From Scleroderma bovista (Eukaryota; Basidiomycota; Agaricomycetes; Boletales; Sclerodermataceae): a stretch of 64,000 bases of DNA. Numbering within the stretch: position 1 is the stretch's first letter; every line of letters starts with the position of its first letter. The stretch covers positions 146,068 through 210,067 of the forward strand of contig JAYMGJ010000008.1 of the NCBI GenBank assembly GCA_037178675.1, given 5' to 3'. The position numbers were made by a program, and so were the translations under genes. Of this stretch, positions 31,640 through 43,089 are shown one piece after another. The notes under the pieces are model-generated. The model saw only the letters and a list, made by a program, of their open reading frames with translations. It was not told the DNA's origin and searched no databases.

Positions 31640-33695
31640 ACAACAACCCAAACACAACACCAACAAAGGACTATGAAATTGTGCGAGTGGTGGTTTACCT
31701 CCGTGGTGTCCAGAGAGGATTTGCTGAGGAGGAGGGAAGGGGATCTACACCAACAGGGTGATGCAGATGATGATGCAGGATACTCCTGGGGTACAGGAGC
31801 AATAGAAGATGAAGGGGATAGGGGTCTGGACTCTTCCTATAGCCTAGGAAGTGTCAAAGTGGGGATTGGATTGACTGAGACTGAAGTGGCGATACTACAC
31901 CTAGAGATTGGTGCAGCAAGGGGACAAGGGGGCTCCTGATGTCCAGAAGCAATGGGATATGAAGGATTGACAAACTAGACTCCGCTTGAGCCTAGGAAAA
32001 GACTTGGACTTGGATAGATTGAATAAAACTTGAATATCAGAGCCTTTAGACCTTCACTGAAGCCTACAAGACTCAAAGAACTGAGGGGATACTGATTGAG
32101 AGGGACTGAGAAAGGGATAATTTCGTGCAATTCAGCTCTATGATCACTGGGCTGAGCCCAGGGGTTTAAATACATGGGGGGGCACAGCATTAAAGTACAA
32201 AAAGAGAAGGGAGTAAGCAGAATTTGTCAAGGATTGGTAAGGGATTGGTAAGAGCTTTGTAAGGGGTTTGTAAGCAATCAGTAAGCAAGGCATAAGCATA
32301 GGGAGCATGAATAAGCTGCTGAGTAAAGGAATGAGTAAGCTGCATGACAAGATTGATTGGCAAGGGAGTGAGTCATCAGCTGAGTAATATACCAAAAATG
32401 CGAAAGGGATAGAGTAATACTGATGACAAGAGAGCATCAGTAAGCAAGGGATGAGTCACTGCACAGCAGAAGAGAGTCATTGATGCACAGCCCAAGAAGT
32501 TTGATGGGAGGCTGTGTACCATCAGGAACTTGATGGGACAACAATGGGGAAGATCTGGGATTAATAGGGGGATTGATCCAAGACAGAACAGACACAAGAA
32601 GGGTACCAGGGGTCCAGAGGTCTTTGGGGGGTCAGCATACATTAAGGTGTAATGCATGTGTTCTAGCACTGCTGTAGTGCAACCATGGGCTCCCTTGACG
32701 AGCTCTCTTCTGGGAAAGAACGAGAGAGGGTTCTTCTTCCTAATAGCACTCTAAAGTGGGGGAATAACTGTCATGGTGCTGGGGGACGTCGTCTGAAAGT
32801 AGGGAAGCAGATAGAGTATTGAATTTGATGCATCCAGGAAAGTGAGACAAATGACAAAGGAAGATGGACATGGCAAGTATCTGGGAGGAAGGGACCATAT
32901 GATGAGGGCTCAGGGGACACAGAGATGACCAGAGATGACTTCTCAAGCTTGACAACAGACCTAAGACAACCAAAGTACATCCTTGATGCAGGACTGACGA
33001 GGAGAACGCGCTGACTGAGAACAAGGGGGACTGAGGGAGCAGGCTGGGAAGATATGTGCCAGCCAGTGCATGGGAATCCAGGGAGAGGCTGTCCTAAGAG
33101 CAGGACATAGTGGAGATCTGCAGCAATAGCGGAGAAATGATCCAGAGAAAATACGGACTCCATAGTGAGCGATGAGACGAGTGTCTGGATTGCGGGGGGA
33201 ATATCTCTGTGGGAAATGAACAGATTTATGTCAAAACTTGACAGGCAGATAGACCATGCTCTAGGCTCTCTGACGGTATAGTCACGTGCCTGATAGCTTC
33301 AGAAATGGTGGAGCTATTTGAAATATCGGAATGCCAGCACTGGGCACCTAAAAATGACATTTGGGTGCTAAAATCATTTCTTCTCTTCTTTCCTTCATTT
33401 CTCCTTCAATTCTTCAGCTTCTTTGCTCGTTCTGGTATGGGAGTTGGACTGCAATAGTGTGCATTCCTTTCTCATACCATAATAGACATTATTCATTCAG
33501 TTTCTTCTGCTTCTTGGTGGTTCTTGTGCAAGGGATGACTGTCAGCGTCGGCATTCATCTCTTGCATCAGGATAGTCTTCTTGTGCGATAGATGGCTATG
33601 ATGAGGGTCCATTGTGCTTATCCTTCGCATAAGGATCATTCAATATAGTCGGTATCTTCCATGTTCACTGTACCAAACCTGTTTGGTGCATGACA
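31640..33695 (-). mobile_element. Family E repeat, copy E2 (inverted)
   Basis: About 2 kb, reverse complement of 40456-42309 with roughly 10 percent divergence, plus about 150 bp extra at the left end. The right end is GTTTGGTGCATGACA, i.e. TGTCATGCACC when read in sense. It carries the unknown protein at 33163-32771. The middle is rich in GATTGGTAAG repeats, and a TATTTAAA-like box lies near 32166. An LTR, a LARD or a captured-gene element are all possible. I found no transposase or RT. Confidence 0.6.
32771..33163 (-). CDS. Unknown family E protein, copy E2
   Basis: 130 codons starting MESVFSLDHFSAIAADLHYV. It is rich in Pro, Ser and aliphatic residues, with QPAPSVPLVLxQRVLLVSPAS and a C-terminal RRRPPAP. 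It aligns without gaps to the E1 protein (about a dozen substitutions). I do not recognise the family and see no signal peptide, membrane span or catalytic motif. An open frame continues upstream of the ATG in all copies (SICLSSSDxNxFISHGDIPP), so the real protein may be longer or spliced. Confidence 0.5.
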   Translation of the reverse strand: MESVFSLDHFSAIAADLHYVLLLGQPLPGFPCTGWHISSQPAPSVPLVLSQRVLLVSPASRMYFGCLRSVVKLEKSSLVISVSPEPSSYGPFLPDTCHVHLPLSFVSLSWMHQIQYSICFPTFRRRPPAP

Positions 33696-34555
33696 GCACG
33701 ATTCTTCTCTCAGATATAGGAAAATGTTACCATGCTTTCCCCAGGGGCTCCTTCAGAGCTCAATTTCCCCTGCCTGCAGTCCCTCAATTGGTTTTCCATC
33801 ACTTTAGTGCCCACCCATTCTGTTGGTCCTGGATCACGAAAGCTGACCCCAATGCTGGCACATCATTCCAGGTACCCACTGTCCCAACCTTGTGTCCAAA
33901 GGACAGCCCCAAGGCTATCCATTGGATAGTCTCCATATTCCATGTGTTCAAGTCACAACTCGCTCCTCAGGCACTCAACCCAGAGATAGGCAGGGAGAAC
34001 CCTGCCTATGTCAAACTATACCAGAACAACATGCTGTTGCACCTCCATGCCCAACATGCCCACCTCATGGTGAGGAAACCACCCCCTGCATCCCCCACTT
34101 GCGCCGCCCCCCAGCCTGTTGCAAATATCCCCCCTCAACCCACCGGCACCATTGTGGAGCTCTGTGTGGAGATTGTGGCCTTGGGAAGAGAGGTCCAGGC
34201 CCTTTGATCTTTACATGAGGCTTCTTTCACAGCCCCACTCTCTCCACACACCGCCCCCACTGTGGTGCCCCCCCATCCCCCCTCCCCCTCCACCTCATCA
34301 TCTATGTCTGTCACCCAGGAGGGCATTGCCCATCCCCAGCACAAGTGGCTACAGGCTGTCTTAGATCATTGGCACTGCCCACCTCCCTTCCGCTCCATCA
34401 ATTCCTCCATGACACCCTTCTATCCATTTGATATCCCTGATGACATACAGCAAGTGTTGGAGGTGATCTTCACCTTGGACATGCTCCGGTTCATGGGTTT
34501 CGACTGCAATGGTGATCTGGAGATCACCATCCGGTGTGCGCCTAAGTGAGGGAAG
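33696..34555 (+). CDS. Unknown Pro/His-rich ORF between E copies
   Basis: A plus-strand open stretch from about 33614 to 34207 and a second frame at 34262-34549 appear to be one decayed coding region. Its sequence includes IHWIVSIFHVFKSQLAPQAL, then Pro-rich linker, then HPQHKWLQAVLDHWHCPPPF and DIQQVLEVIFTLDMLRFMGF. It ends immediately before the left end of family E copy E3. I know no matching family. A gag-like or accessory protein of the E element is possible but unproven. Confidence 0.4.
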
Positions 34556-36916
34556 AGGTCAGAACAACCAACAACCAACACCAAATGACAGCAATATGCG
34601 AGTGGTGGTCCTCCTTTGCGGTTTTGGTATTTAATCTCCACAGGGGAAGGTGCTGCACGCCTTCAGGCAAGGTGCAGGAGGGAAGGGAAGGGCTTCTGAT
34701 GGGGAATAGATGCGACTGGGGATGGTATTGACTCCTCTTCAGCCTACCACAGTGGTTAGGAAGAGTCCTGGGATTGAGCAGCAGTGATGGAATGACAATA
34801 GGAGTGCAACAGCAGTGATGGAGCAACAGGGAAGCAAGGGGACAGTTCCTGCTTCAAGAATGCGATGGAGAGTGATGGGATAGAGTGGATAGAGATGCTA
34901 GACTGCGCTTCAGCCTAGAGAACTGATCAGATACAAGATATATCTGACAAACAACAATATAGGAGCTTTAGGCCAGCACTGAGTGACCTACAAGTCCAAA
35001 GACAGAGAGGGAGCTTATAGAGAGTGAGTGAGAGTGACTGTGGTCGCTTTATTGAGGGGGAAGCAGACACTTCCTTGCAGCCTTTGGCTGCTGGTTTATA
35101 TACAGGAGGGGCTGTGGCCCTGTAAGCACAAATGACTAAGTGCTTGGTAAGAGATTGGTAAGAAATTGGTAAGCAATCAGTAAGCAGTGTAATCAGGCTG
35201 AGTCATCGATGGGGAAAGCCTAAACAAGCTGCTGAGCCAAGGGAATGAGCAGAAACATAGGTAAAAAGGGGTGCATAACCAAGAACATGGAAAAATCATT
35301 GCATGGGGCCCAAAAGAGAGGGGGGGAAAGCAGGGGATGAGTAGATCGAAGCTAAATGAGCATATGCGATGTCATAATGCATATGAATCATAGGGGCATG
35401 AGTCATGAATTAATAAGCAGCATGATAAGCATGATTTGAAGGATGATTGGTAAGTGATTGGTAAGGGGAGTAATGGGGATTAGTAATGCCAAGAGGGGAT
35501 GAATAATGCGCAGCAGAGTGAGTCAGAGTGAGCCAGAGTGAGTCAGAGTGAGCCAGAGTGAGTCAGAGTGAGCCAGAGTGACTCTGTGTGACTCAGACAG
35601 AAGGGAAGCACAACCTATGATTTATTGAACTTTAGATCTGGAGATGAGCTTCTGAAGCAGTGCCACTGATGGGAGTGGCTGGGGGATAATAAGAGAATTG
35701 ATCCAACCAAAATAGCAGTGTCAGGGGGCCTGGAATGACAAGTAGAGTCACAGCTGGTCACAGAGTGTCACAAATCCCTTGGGTTGAGCTTCTGTAGGAC
35801 AAAAATGCAAAAATTGGTGCTCCTGAAGTGCAGTCTTCCCTTGAGCAGTAAGGGGAAGGTTCTGTACTCTATAAGGGCTCCTAAGAAGGGTTCTAGAGCA
35901 CTGTTTCATTCGTGTTTGTTGCGGGATAGCAGCGAAGTAAAACACAAGTAGTGGATTCGATGTGTCCAGGGAAGCAAGATGAATGATGGAGGGAGATGGA
36001 TGTGACAGGACTCTGGGATAAAAGGACCATATGCAGAGGACTCAGGAGACACAGAGACAACCAGGTATGAATTTTCAAGTCTAACGATAGACTTGAGACG
36101 ACCAAAGTATGTGTGCGACGCAGGACTGACAAGGAGAATGTGCTGACCGAGAACAAGAGGGACTGAGGGAGCAGGCTGGGAAGATATGTACCAGGCAGTA
36201 CACAGGAGCTCAGGGAGAGGCTGTTCCAAGAGCAGAATGTAGTTGAGGTCTGCTGCAATAGCGGAGAAACGTTCCAGAGAAAATGCGGACTCCATAGTGA
36301 CTGATGAAGCGGGTGTCTGGATTGCGGGTGGAATATCTCCGTGGGAAATAAACAGATTTACGTCGGAACTTGACAGGCAGATAGAGTACGGTCTAGGCTC
36401 CATGATGGTATAGTCACGTGCCTGATAGCTTCAAAAACGGCAGAGCTATTCAAAATATCGGAATGCCAGCACTGGGTGCCTAAATTTGACATTTGGGTGC
36501 TAAAAATGATTCTTCTCTTTTTCCTTCGTTTCTCAATTGTTTCTTCTGCTACTTTGGTTGTTCTGGTATGGGAGTTGGACTGCATTTGCTTGCATTCCTT
36601 TCTCATACTGAAATAGTCATTATTCCTTGGATTCCTCTGCTTCTTGGCGGTTCTCGTGCGATAGATGACTGTCAGCATTGGCATTCATCTCTTGCATCAG
36701 GATAGTCATTCTTGTGCGATAGATGGCTACGATGAGGATTGTATTCATTCTTCGCATAAGGATAGTCTTGACTTTGCATGATATGGATAGCGAGGGCTGT
36801 CTGTATCCCTCAAGTCGGGACAATCTTTCAACAGATCTTGGGTGTGCGTTCTTCGCATTAGTTTCATCGGCTAACTTTCTCCATGTCCACAGTACCAAAC
36901 ATGTTTGGTGCGTGAC
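34556..36916 (-). mobile_element. Family E repeat, copy E3 (inverted)
   Basis: A more diverged and longer copy (about 2.36 kb). The right end GTTTGGTGCGTGACA is at 36916, and the unknown protein is at 36403-35906. It has internal length differences, including an imperfect 20-bp tandem repeat GTGAGTCAGAGTGAGCCAGA at 35517-35600 and many GATTGGTAAG words at 35150-35470. Confidence 0.6.
35906..36403 (-). CDS. Unknown family E protein, copy E3
   Basis: 165 codons. Its first 36 residues (MEPRPYSICLSSSDVNLFIS and on) correspond to open but ATG-less sequence upstream of the E1 and E2 proteins. From MESAFSLERFSAIAADLNYI it follows the family, with conserved APSVPLVLGQ and LLVSPAS, and then loses similarity in the last 15 residues. 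The longer N-terminus here supports an upstream start or exon for the whole family. Function unknown. Confidence 0.45.
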   Translation of the reverse strand: MEPRPYSICLSSSDVNLFISHGDIPPAIQTPASSVTMESAFSLERFSAIAADLNYILLLEQPLPELLCTAWYISSQPAPSVPLVLGQHILLVSPASHTYFGRLKSIVRLENSYLVVSVSPESSAYGPFIPESCHIHLPPSFILLPWTHRIHYLCFTSLLSRNKHE

Positions 36917-37276
36917 ACCAGGCCCCCCAGGAGTTGGTCATCACTGCTCTTGCCATGCCAGCCGGGGTGTTAATGCCCCCAGCCCCTAGTATATACTGCC
37001 CGATGTAGGTCGGGATCTATCCCCCCCACCCTCCTCACCCCTTCTCCCCCTCCCCGTGATCCGGCACACTCTAGGTACATTTCCTGGGGTGGGCCACCTT
37101 GGTGGTCTGCCCTGTCCTGTGCTTACTGGCTTTTCCGGCACAGGCTCATGTCAGTGTTGAACATTTGAGTAGTCATGTTACCTTGCACATAGCTTGTATG
37201 TACATTAGCTTAGTGCAACATAGGGTCTGTTGACCCTCAATGCACTTAAATGGATTCAAAAAAAAAAAAAAAAAAG
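36917..37276 (+). mobile_element. Retroposon with poly(A) and the shared 3' hairpin
   Basis: The sequence ends in about 19 A residues at 37258-37276. Just before it lies the hairpin AGTGCA (37212-37217)/TGCACT (37241-37246) with AGGGTC (37222-37227)/GACCCT (37232-37237), homologous to the SINE-like insert at 24663. Upstream sequence differs from that copy, so only the 3' tail is shared. The 5' boundary and target duplication were not identified; 36917 is the end of the adjacent E3 copy. Confidence 0.55.
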
Positions 37277-39370
37277 CCCTCGGGAAAATCAGTTGTTATC
37301 AACAAAGATGGAGGAGAAAGGTCCAACTCACCCTTGCCATCAGAGTCAAGTTTGTCATCTTTGGATGGAGATGAAGAAAGTAGCAATAAAATCCCTAAAC
37401 CCACTGGCAAGGTGGGTCAGCCAGGGCATGGTGGCTACAATCTGGAGGAGCAGATGGGCTGGGGAGAGACTGGCTTCAAAAAATTGCCAGTAAGTTTTTG
37501 ATGATGAAGGTTCATAGCAGGGGACTCACCATTGCACCATTGAAGTGGTTTGTAAGGATCACTGTGACATGACCTCCATAGGCTATAGCTGCATTTCCCA
37601 TCCTTGACAACTTTGAAGACTGCTGGCTGGTTCAAGATCTGGTACTCCTCCAATTGAAGTATACATCCACCAAATCTTGGCAGAAATGAAGGGTTAGATC
37701 TTCCCCTCCCCATCAGAGTAGTTAATATAAAACACACAATATGAATATTTTGCATTGGGCAGTGAGAACCTAAACTTAAAAATGTGAGGCCTTGTACAGC
37801 AACGGGATGCTGATCAGCACCCACCAAACTACTACAGCGATGGGACTACTATATCTTATATTCATTATAACCTTACTACATTCATGTCATTTCATACTTA
37901 TTGGGGATTCTACTACTATTGCGACTATTTTATGACTACCAGACTACCATTATGATTATGTCTACTGGTATGGGTGAGGGGATGGTAAAGGAAGTGGAAA
38001 GGAAATACATGTGAAAATTGCAGCCTTATAAACTGAACGGCATTGAACCAGCACATGACTGTCAGGAGTTGAAACTTCCACCACTCAGTGACAGCAGTAG
38101 TAATTCTTTCTTTTCTTCCCCTATGTTCTTTGCTATATGTATCACATCGTTTTTCCTCCCCCCCAATCCACTAGTTAATAGCATTAGAACACTGTCAGTA
38201 CTGTCAATAGACTAATTAGATTAGCATGTAGTATCACAAAAGAATGTGCCACTGCCATCGCTTGTACATTGGTTATGAAGAAACAGATGGCCTGACAGAC
38301 AAAGGCAGAACTGTTTGACCAGGCTGTGTTAGGTATGGATTTGTCAGCTGCTTAGTTGTGTTAATTCTAATGACTACAATGGTGTACAGCCCCATCCCTT
38401 GTTTGCCAAACATTGCCATCCGACATCTTGAAGTGTGGACTCATTTGTTGTACTGTGTCTCATCCCCCGACCCACCCCACTTTGTTTTGCCTTGAAGAAA
38501 GAATTCATGGAGAAGCTGGCAGAGAAGGAGTCATCAAGCACGAAGCATCAAGTGATGAATGTTGAGGACTACGAGGATGAACTAGTACAGAAGTCAAAGT
38601 ACCCCCGGATGGATGTTGGGACACCTGCCTATGAGAACAAAGGAATGCTGAGTGCGACATCAGGTATGTATCTCATCAATTTTAAGATATTGTCATCTCA
38701 TCCACTGAACTTAGCCCATTCATTACTCAGGGATCCATCTGCCTGGCATCTGATAATGGACTGGGCTGAAGATAAAATTGGATACCCCGATTTTGACACA
38801 AGAGTTAGGGGACTCGGGTCACTGGTGACCACTTATCAGCACAATATTCATGTCATCTGATCCTTCCAATGAAGACCTGTGCCCCCCTCTGCTCTTGTTG
38901 AAGAAGCTATGCAGACTCATAGTGTCAGCTTTGACGAGAATGCAGGACTGCCAAGCATGACATCAGGTATGTATCCCACCAATTCTGACTGAACTTGGCT
39001 GGCTCGTTACTCAAGGACCTGTCCGCCTGGCATCTGATAATGGACTGGGCTGAAGATACAATTGGGTACCCTGATTTTGACACCAAAATCAGGGAACTCA
39101 GGTCACCATACATCCATGGCAAGTGGAAACCACTCATTGACACAATATTCACATCATCTGACCCTTCCAATGAAGACTCCCGGCCACCCCCTGCTCTTGT
39201 CAAAGAAGCCATGCAGACTCATGGTGTCCACTTTGCTATTTCTGCATCTCTACCTAGTGTCTCAGCCAGCCCAACCCCTCCCAGAGTGCTGTGCGACCTT
39301 CTTCTGGCAGGGCTTGTCAGCAACCGAAGCATTGAAAGGTGAATGTACAAAGGTTTCTCGACTTAGCTGC
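37277..39370 (+). pseudogene. Spliced gene fragment with internal duplication
   Basis: An exon-like stretch after the poly(A) reads PSGKSVVINKDGGERS, then IPKPTGKVGQPGHGGYNLEE and a LP|GTAAGT donor at about 37491. I associate PxGxxGxPGxGGYNLEE with an unnamed protein family in agaricomycetes. A later exon at 38496-38662 reads EFMEKLAEKESSSTKHQ and on to a GTATGT donor. Two related blocks follow (38695-38860 and 38985-39170), both containing HLIMDWAED and GYPDFDT, a local duplication of about 290 bp. Then comes PPPALVKEAMQTHGVHF up to about 39342. It is not intact; function unknown. Confidence 0.4.
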
Positions 39371-39826
39371 TGAGGACGAGGATGAGGATGAGGATAATGG
39401 CAAAGCCTGAGGGAGTGTAAGACGCCCCATCAATCAAGGGCCCTCTGGAAAAGAGACCTTTGCACATAATGTACCTACCTTGTCCCATTTAGATGGCCAG
39501 ACAAGGGTGATATTCGCCCAGGTCTGATAGGCCAGCAGACGGGGAGCCTGGGAAAGACTGTCACCATGTAACATGGGTGGGTTGAACATTAGAGTATTGT
39601 CACTATGTGATATGGGTGGGCTGTTGTGTTGTTTAAGGATACATATCACCATGTCATGTGGGCCAGCTAGGATGCTACTGTACTGCATCTGAATGGATGG
39701 GTCAAGAGTTTATTGCATTGCAAATGTAATGGTGAGTACCATCAACTGGTGCGGTACATCTGCCAGTTAGGCAGTATTTGGGATCATTAATGCAGGATGC
39801 AGGGACTGGGATACCCCAGGGTCACT
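39371..39826. other. No recognisable gene
   Basis: About 450 bp with weak repeats of CATGTNATATGGGTGGG (39560-39660). Nothing else seen. Confidence 0.4.
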
Positions 39827-40450
39827 ACACCTGTGCGGACTCACTGCACCTGCACAGACTCACTGCACCTGCGCAGACTCACTGCACCTGTGTGGACTCA
39901 CTACACATGCGCGGACTCACTGCATATGTGCAGACTCACTACACATGCATGCATGCACTGCACATGTTCAGATGCACTGCACATGTTCAGACACACTACA
40001 CCTGTGCAGAATCACCACACAGGTGTGGACTCACTGCACATGCAAGGATTCACTGCACATGCTTGGATGTACTACACCTGCACAGATGCACTACACCTGC
40101 CCGGACTGACCACACAGGTGTGGACTCACTACACTGACTGACTACAGATGCGTGGACTCACTACACAGGTGCAGATGCACTACACCTATGCAGACTCACT
40201 ACACCTATGCAGACTCACTACACCTATGCAGACTCACTACACCTATGCAGACTCACTACAGATGCGTGGACTCACTGCACATGTCCAGACTCACTATGCA
40301 TGTGCTAATGCACTACACCTCCGCGGACTCAATACACATGGATGGACTCACTACACCTATGTGGACTCACTACACATGTGTGGACCCAATGCACATGCAA
40401 GGATTCACTGCAAATGGTCGGAAGCACTATACCTGCACAGACTTACCACA
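39827..40450 (+). repeat. 19-bp minisatellite, about 33 units
   Basis: About 620 bp of a 19-bp unit, GACTCACTACACCTATGCA and variants, five of them nearly identical in a row at 40180-40260. Because 19 is one more than a multiple of three, each frame gives the same periodic Thr/His/Cys-rich peptide, and several frames are open by chance. Boundaries are sharp, and the right end abuts family E copy E1. Confidence 0.92.
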
Positions 40451-40455
40451 CACGG

Positions 40456-42309
40456 TGTCACGCACCAAACAGGTTTGGTACAGTGAACATGGAAGATAAT
40501 GCCTATATCGAATGATCCTTATGCGAAGGATAAGCACAACGGACCCTCATTGTAGCCATCTATCGCACGAGAACCGCCAAGAAGCAGAAGAAACTGAAGG
40601 AATAACGTCAATTGTGGTATGAGAAAGGAATGCACACGTCTGCAGTCCAACTCCCATACCAGAACGATCAAAGAAGCCGAAGAATTGATGGAGAAACGAA
40701 GGAGAAAGAGAAGAAATGATTTTTAGCGCCCAAATGTCATTTTTAGGCGCCCAGTGCCGGCATTCCGATATTTTGAATAGCTCCATCGTTTCTGAAGCTA
40801 TCAGGCACGTAACTATACCGTCAGAAAGCCTAGAGCGTGGTCTATCTGCCTGTCAAGTTCCGACGCAAATCCGTTCATTTCCCACGGAGATATTCCCCCT
40901 GCAATCCAGACGTTCGCTTCATCGCTCACTATGGAGTCCGTATTTTCTCTGGATCATTTCTCCGCTATTGCTGCAGATCTCCACTATGTCCTGCTCTTAG
41001 GACAGCCTCTCCCAGAGTTCCCGTGCACTGCCTGGCACATATCTTCCCAGCCTGCTCCCTCAGTCCCTCTCGTTCTCGGTCAGCGCGTTCTCCTCGTCAG
41101 TCCTGCATCAAGGACGTACTTTGGTCATCTTAGGTCTATTGTCAAGCTTGAGAAGTCTTCTCTGGTCGTCTCTGTGTCCCCTGAGCCCTCAGCCTATGGT
41201 CCCTTCCTCCCAGATACTTGCCATGTCCATCTTCCTCTGTCGTTCGTCTCACTTCCCTGGATGCGTCGAATTCAATACTCTATCCGCTTCCCTACTTTCA
41301 GACGACGTCCCCCAGCACCATGACAGTTATTCCCCCCACTTTATAGTGCTATTAGGAAGAAGAACCCTCTCTCGTTCTTTCCCAGAACAGAGCTCGTCAA
41401 GGGAGCCCATGGTTGCGCTTCAGCGGTGCTAGAACACATGCACTATACCTTAGTGTATGCTGACCCCCCAAAAAGACCTCTGGACCCCTGGTACCCTTCT
41501 TGTGGCTGTTTTGTCTCGGATCAATCCACCTATTAATCCCAGATCTTCCCCATTGTTGTCCCATCAAATTCCTGATGGTACACAGCCCCCCCATCAAACT
41601 TCTTAGGCTGTGCATCAATGACTCCTTCTGCTGTGCAGTGACTCATCCCTTGCTTACTGATGCTCTCTTGTCATCAGTATTACTCTATCCCTTTCGCATT
41701 TTTGGTATATTACTCAGCTGATGACTCACTCCCTTACCAATCAATCTTGTCATGCAGCTTACTCATTCCTTTACTCAGCAGCTTATTCATGCTTCCTATG
41801 CTTACTCATTCCTGCTTATCCCTTACTGATCGCTTACAAACCCCTTACAAAGCTCTTACCAATCCCTTACCAATCCTTGACAAATTCTGCTTACTCCCTT
41901 CTCTTTTTGTACTTTAATGCTGTGCCCCCCCATGTATTTAAACCCCTGGGCTCAGCCCAGTGATAGAAGACCCAATTGCACGAAATTATCCCTCTCTCAG
42001 ACTCTCTCAATCAGTATCCCTTCAGTCTTTGAGTCCTTGTAGGCTTCAGTGAAGGTCTAAAGGCTCAATATTGTCAAGTTTATCCAAGTTATTCAAGATC
42101 TATTCTTTATACTAGGCTCAAGCGGAGTCTAGGCTTCATACCAGTCAATCTTCCTCGCCTCTGGACATCAGAGGCATCCCTGCCCCTTTGCTGCACCAAT
42201 CTCTAGGTGTAGTATCACTGTTTCAGTCTCAGTCTACCCAATCCCTGCTTTGACAACTTCCTAGGCTTTAGGAAGAGTCCAGACCCCTATCCCCTTCGTC
42301 CTCTATTAC
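40456..42309 (+). mobile_element. Family E repeat, copy E1
   Basis: Begins TGTCACGCACCAAACAGGTTTGGT (hairpin ACCAAAC/GTTTGGT), holds the unknown protein at 40931-41323, then a tract rich in CTTACCAATCC (41830-41880), a TATTTAAA box near 41936 and a downstream leader-like region. It is cut at 42309 by the start of R1. The copies at 31640-33695 and 34556-36916 are in opposite orientation. TG at the start and a TATA-like box late in the unit would suit a long LTR, but no PBS or pol was found. Confidence 0.6.
40931..41323 (+). CDS. Unknown family E protein, copy E1
   Basis: 130 codons, MESVFSLDHFSAIAADLHYV to RRRPPAP. The open frame extends upstream of this ATG for at least 30 codons without stop (WSICLSSSDANPFISHGDIP), so the start is uncertain. 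Conserved in frame in three copies that have diverged elsewhere by indels. No domain recognised. A second conserved stretch downstream (HMHYTLxYADPPK near 41440) may belong to another exon of the same gene. Confidence 0.5.
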   Translation: MESVFSLDHFSAIAADLHYVLLLGQPLPEFPCTAWHISSQPAPSVPLVLGQRVLLVSPASRTYFGHLRSIVKLEKSSLVVSVSPEPSAYGPFLPDTCHVHLPLSFVSLPWMRRIQYSIRFPTFRRRPPAP

Positions 42310-43089
42310 TATACAGCCTGTGGTGGAATTATAATTACAAACTGTAAACAATCTTTTGGGAAATGTAATGATGGGAGGAGGTAGATAGACCAATTGGGAG
42401 GTCCCAGTCCAAGTTTCAGACAAAACGGCGGTCGGAATAATATTCTACAGGTGATGCAAGCATGCTTGGGTACTGGAAACACATCTTATTAGGAAATATT
42501 CTGCAAGGCTCAGGACCATTCCCATAATCTTCAGAGACCTCAAAAACCCCAATAACAACCATTTGAACAATCTGTAATAGCTTCCTGAATTTATTAGATA
42601 CAGTAATGTAAGGTATGAGGAGTAGGGTGTGTGTGTTGTCGCAAAAAAATACAGGTACATCACAAATGTTCTTTCCACAGTCCTGTGATGATATATATAT
42701 TGGGTAGACATGTTTCAGGTATCAGTGACATGCTCCTGAATTTTCTGAGACCAATATAAGATGAGAAGAGTCACACTGGGTATATTCATAGGAACACATG
42801 TTGGGGTGTAGGAATCAACTCCCATCATCTTTCTAGTCATTTATAACATCCATATTACCACTGTCAATATGCTGAAAAGACTGTCTGAATTTATTTGATA
42901 TCATGCTATCTGATATAAGGAGAAGGGTATGTATGTTGCTGAAAAGAATACAGAAACACTCACAGTGTCCTTCACATGGTCCTATGATGATATATAGTTG
43001 GGGTAGATGGGTGTGTTGGTAGGAAAAAGTTGTTGTGGTCAAAAGTTGTATGCTACTATAAACTAAGTTCATAATCGACTAAAGCAGGT

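Noticed and set aside
39778..40499. Thr/His/Cys-rich protein of more than 100 residues
   Set aside because: Produced by the 19-bp repeat in every frame; no start or splice context.
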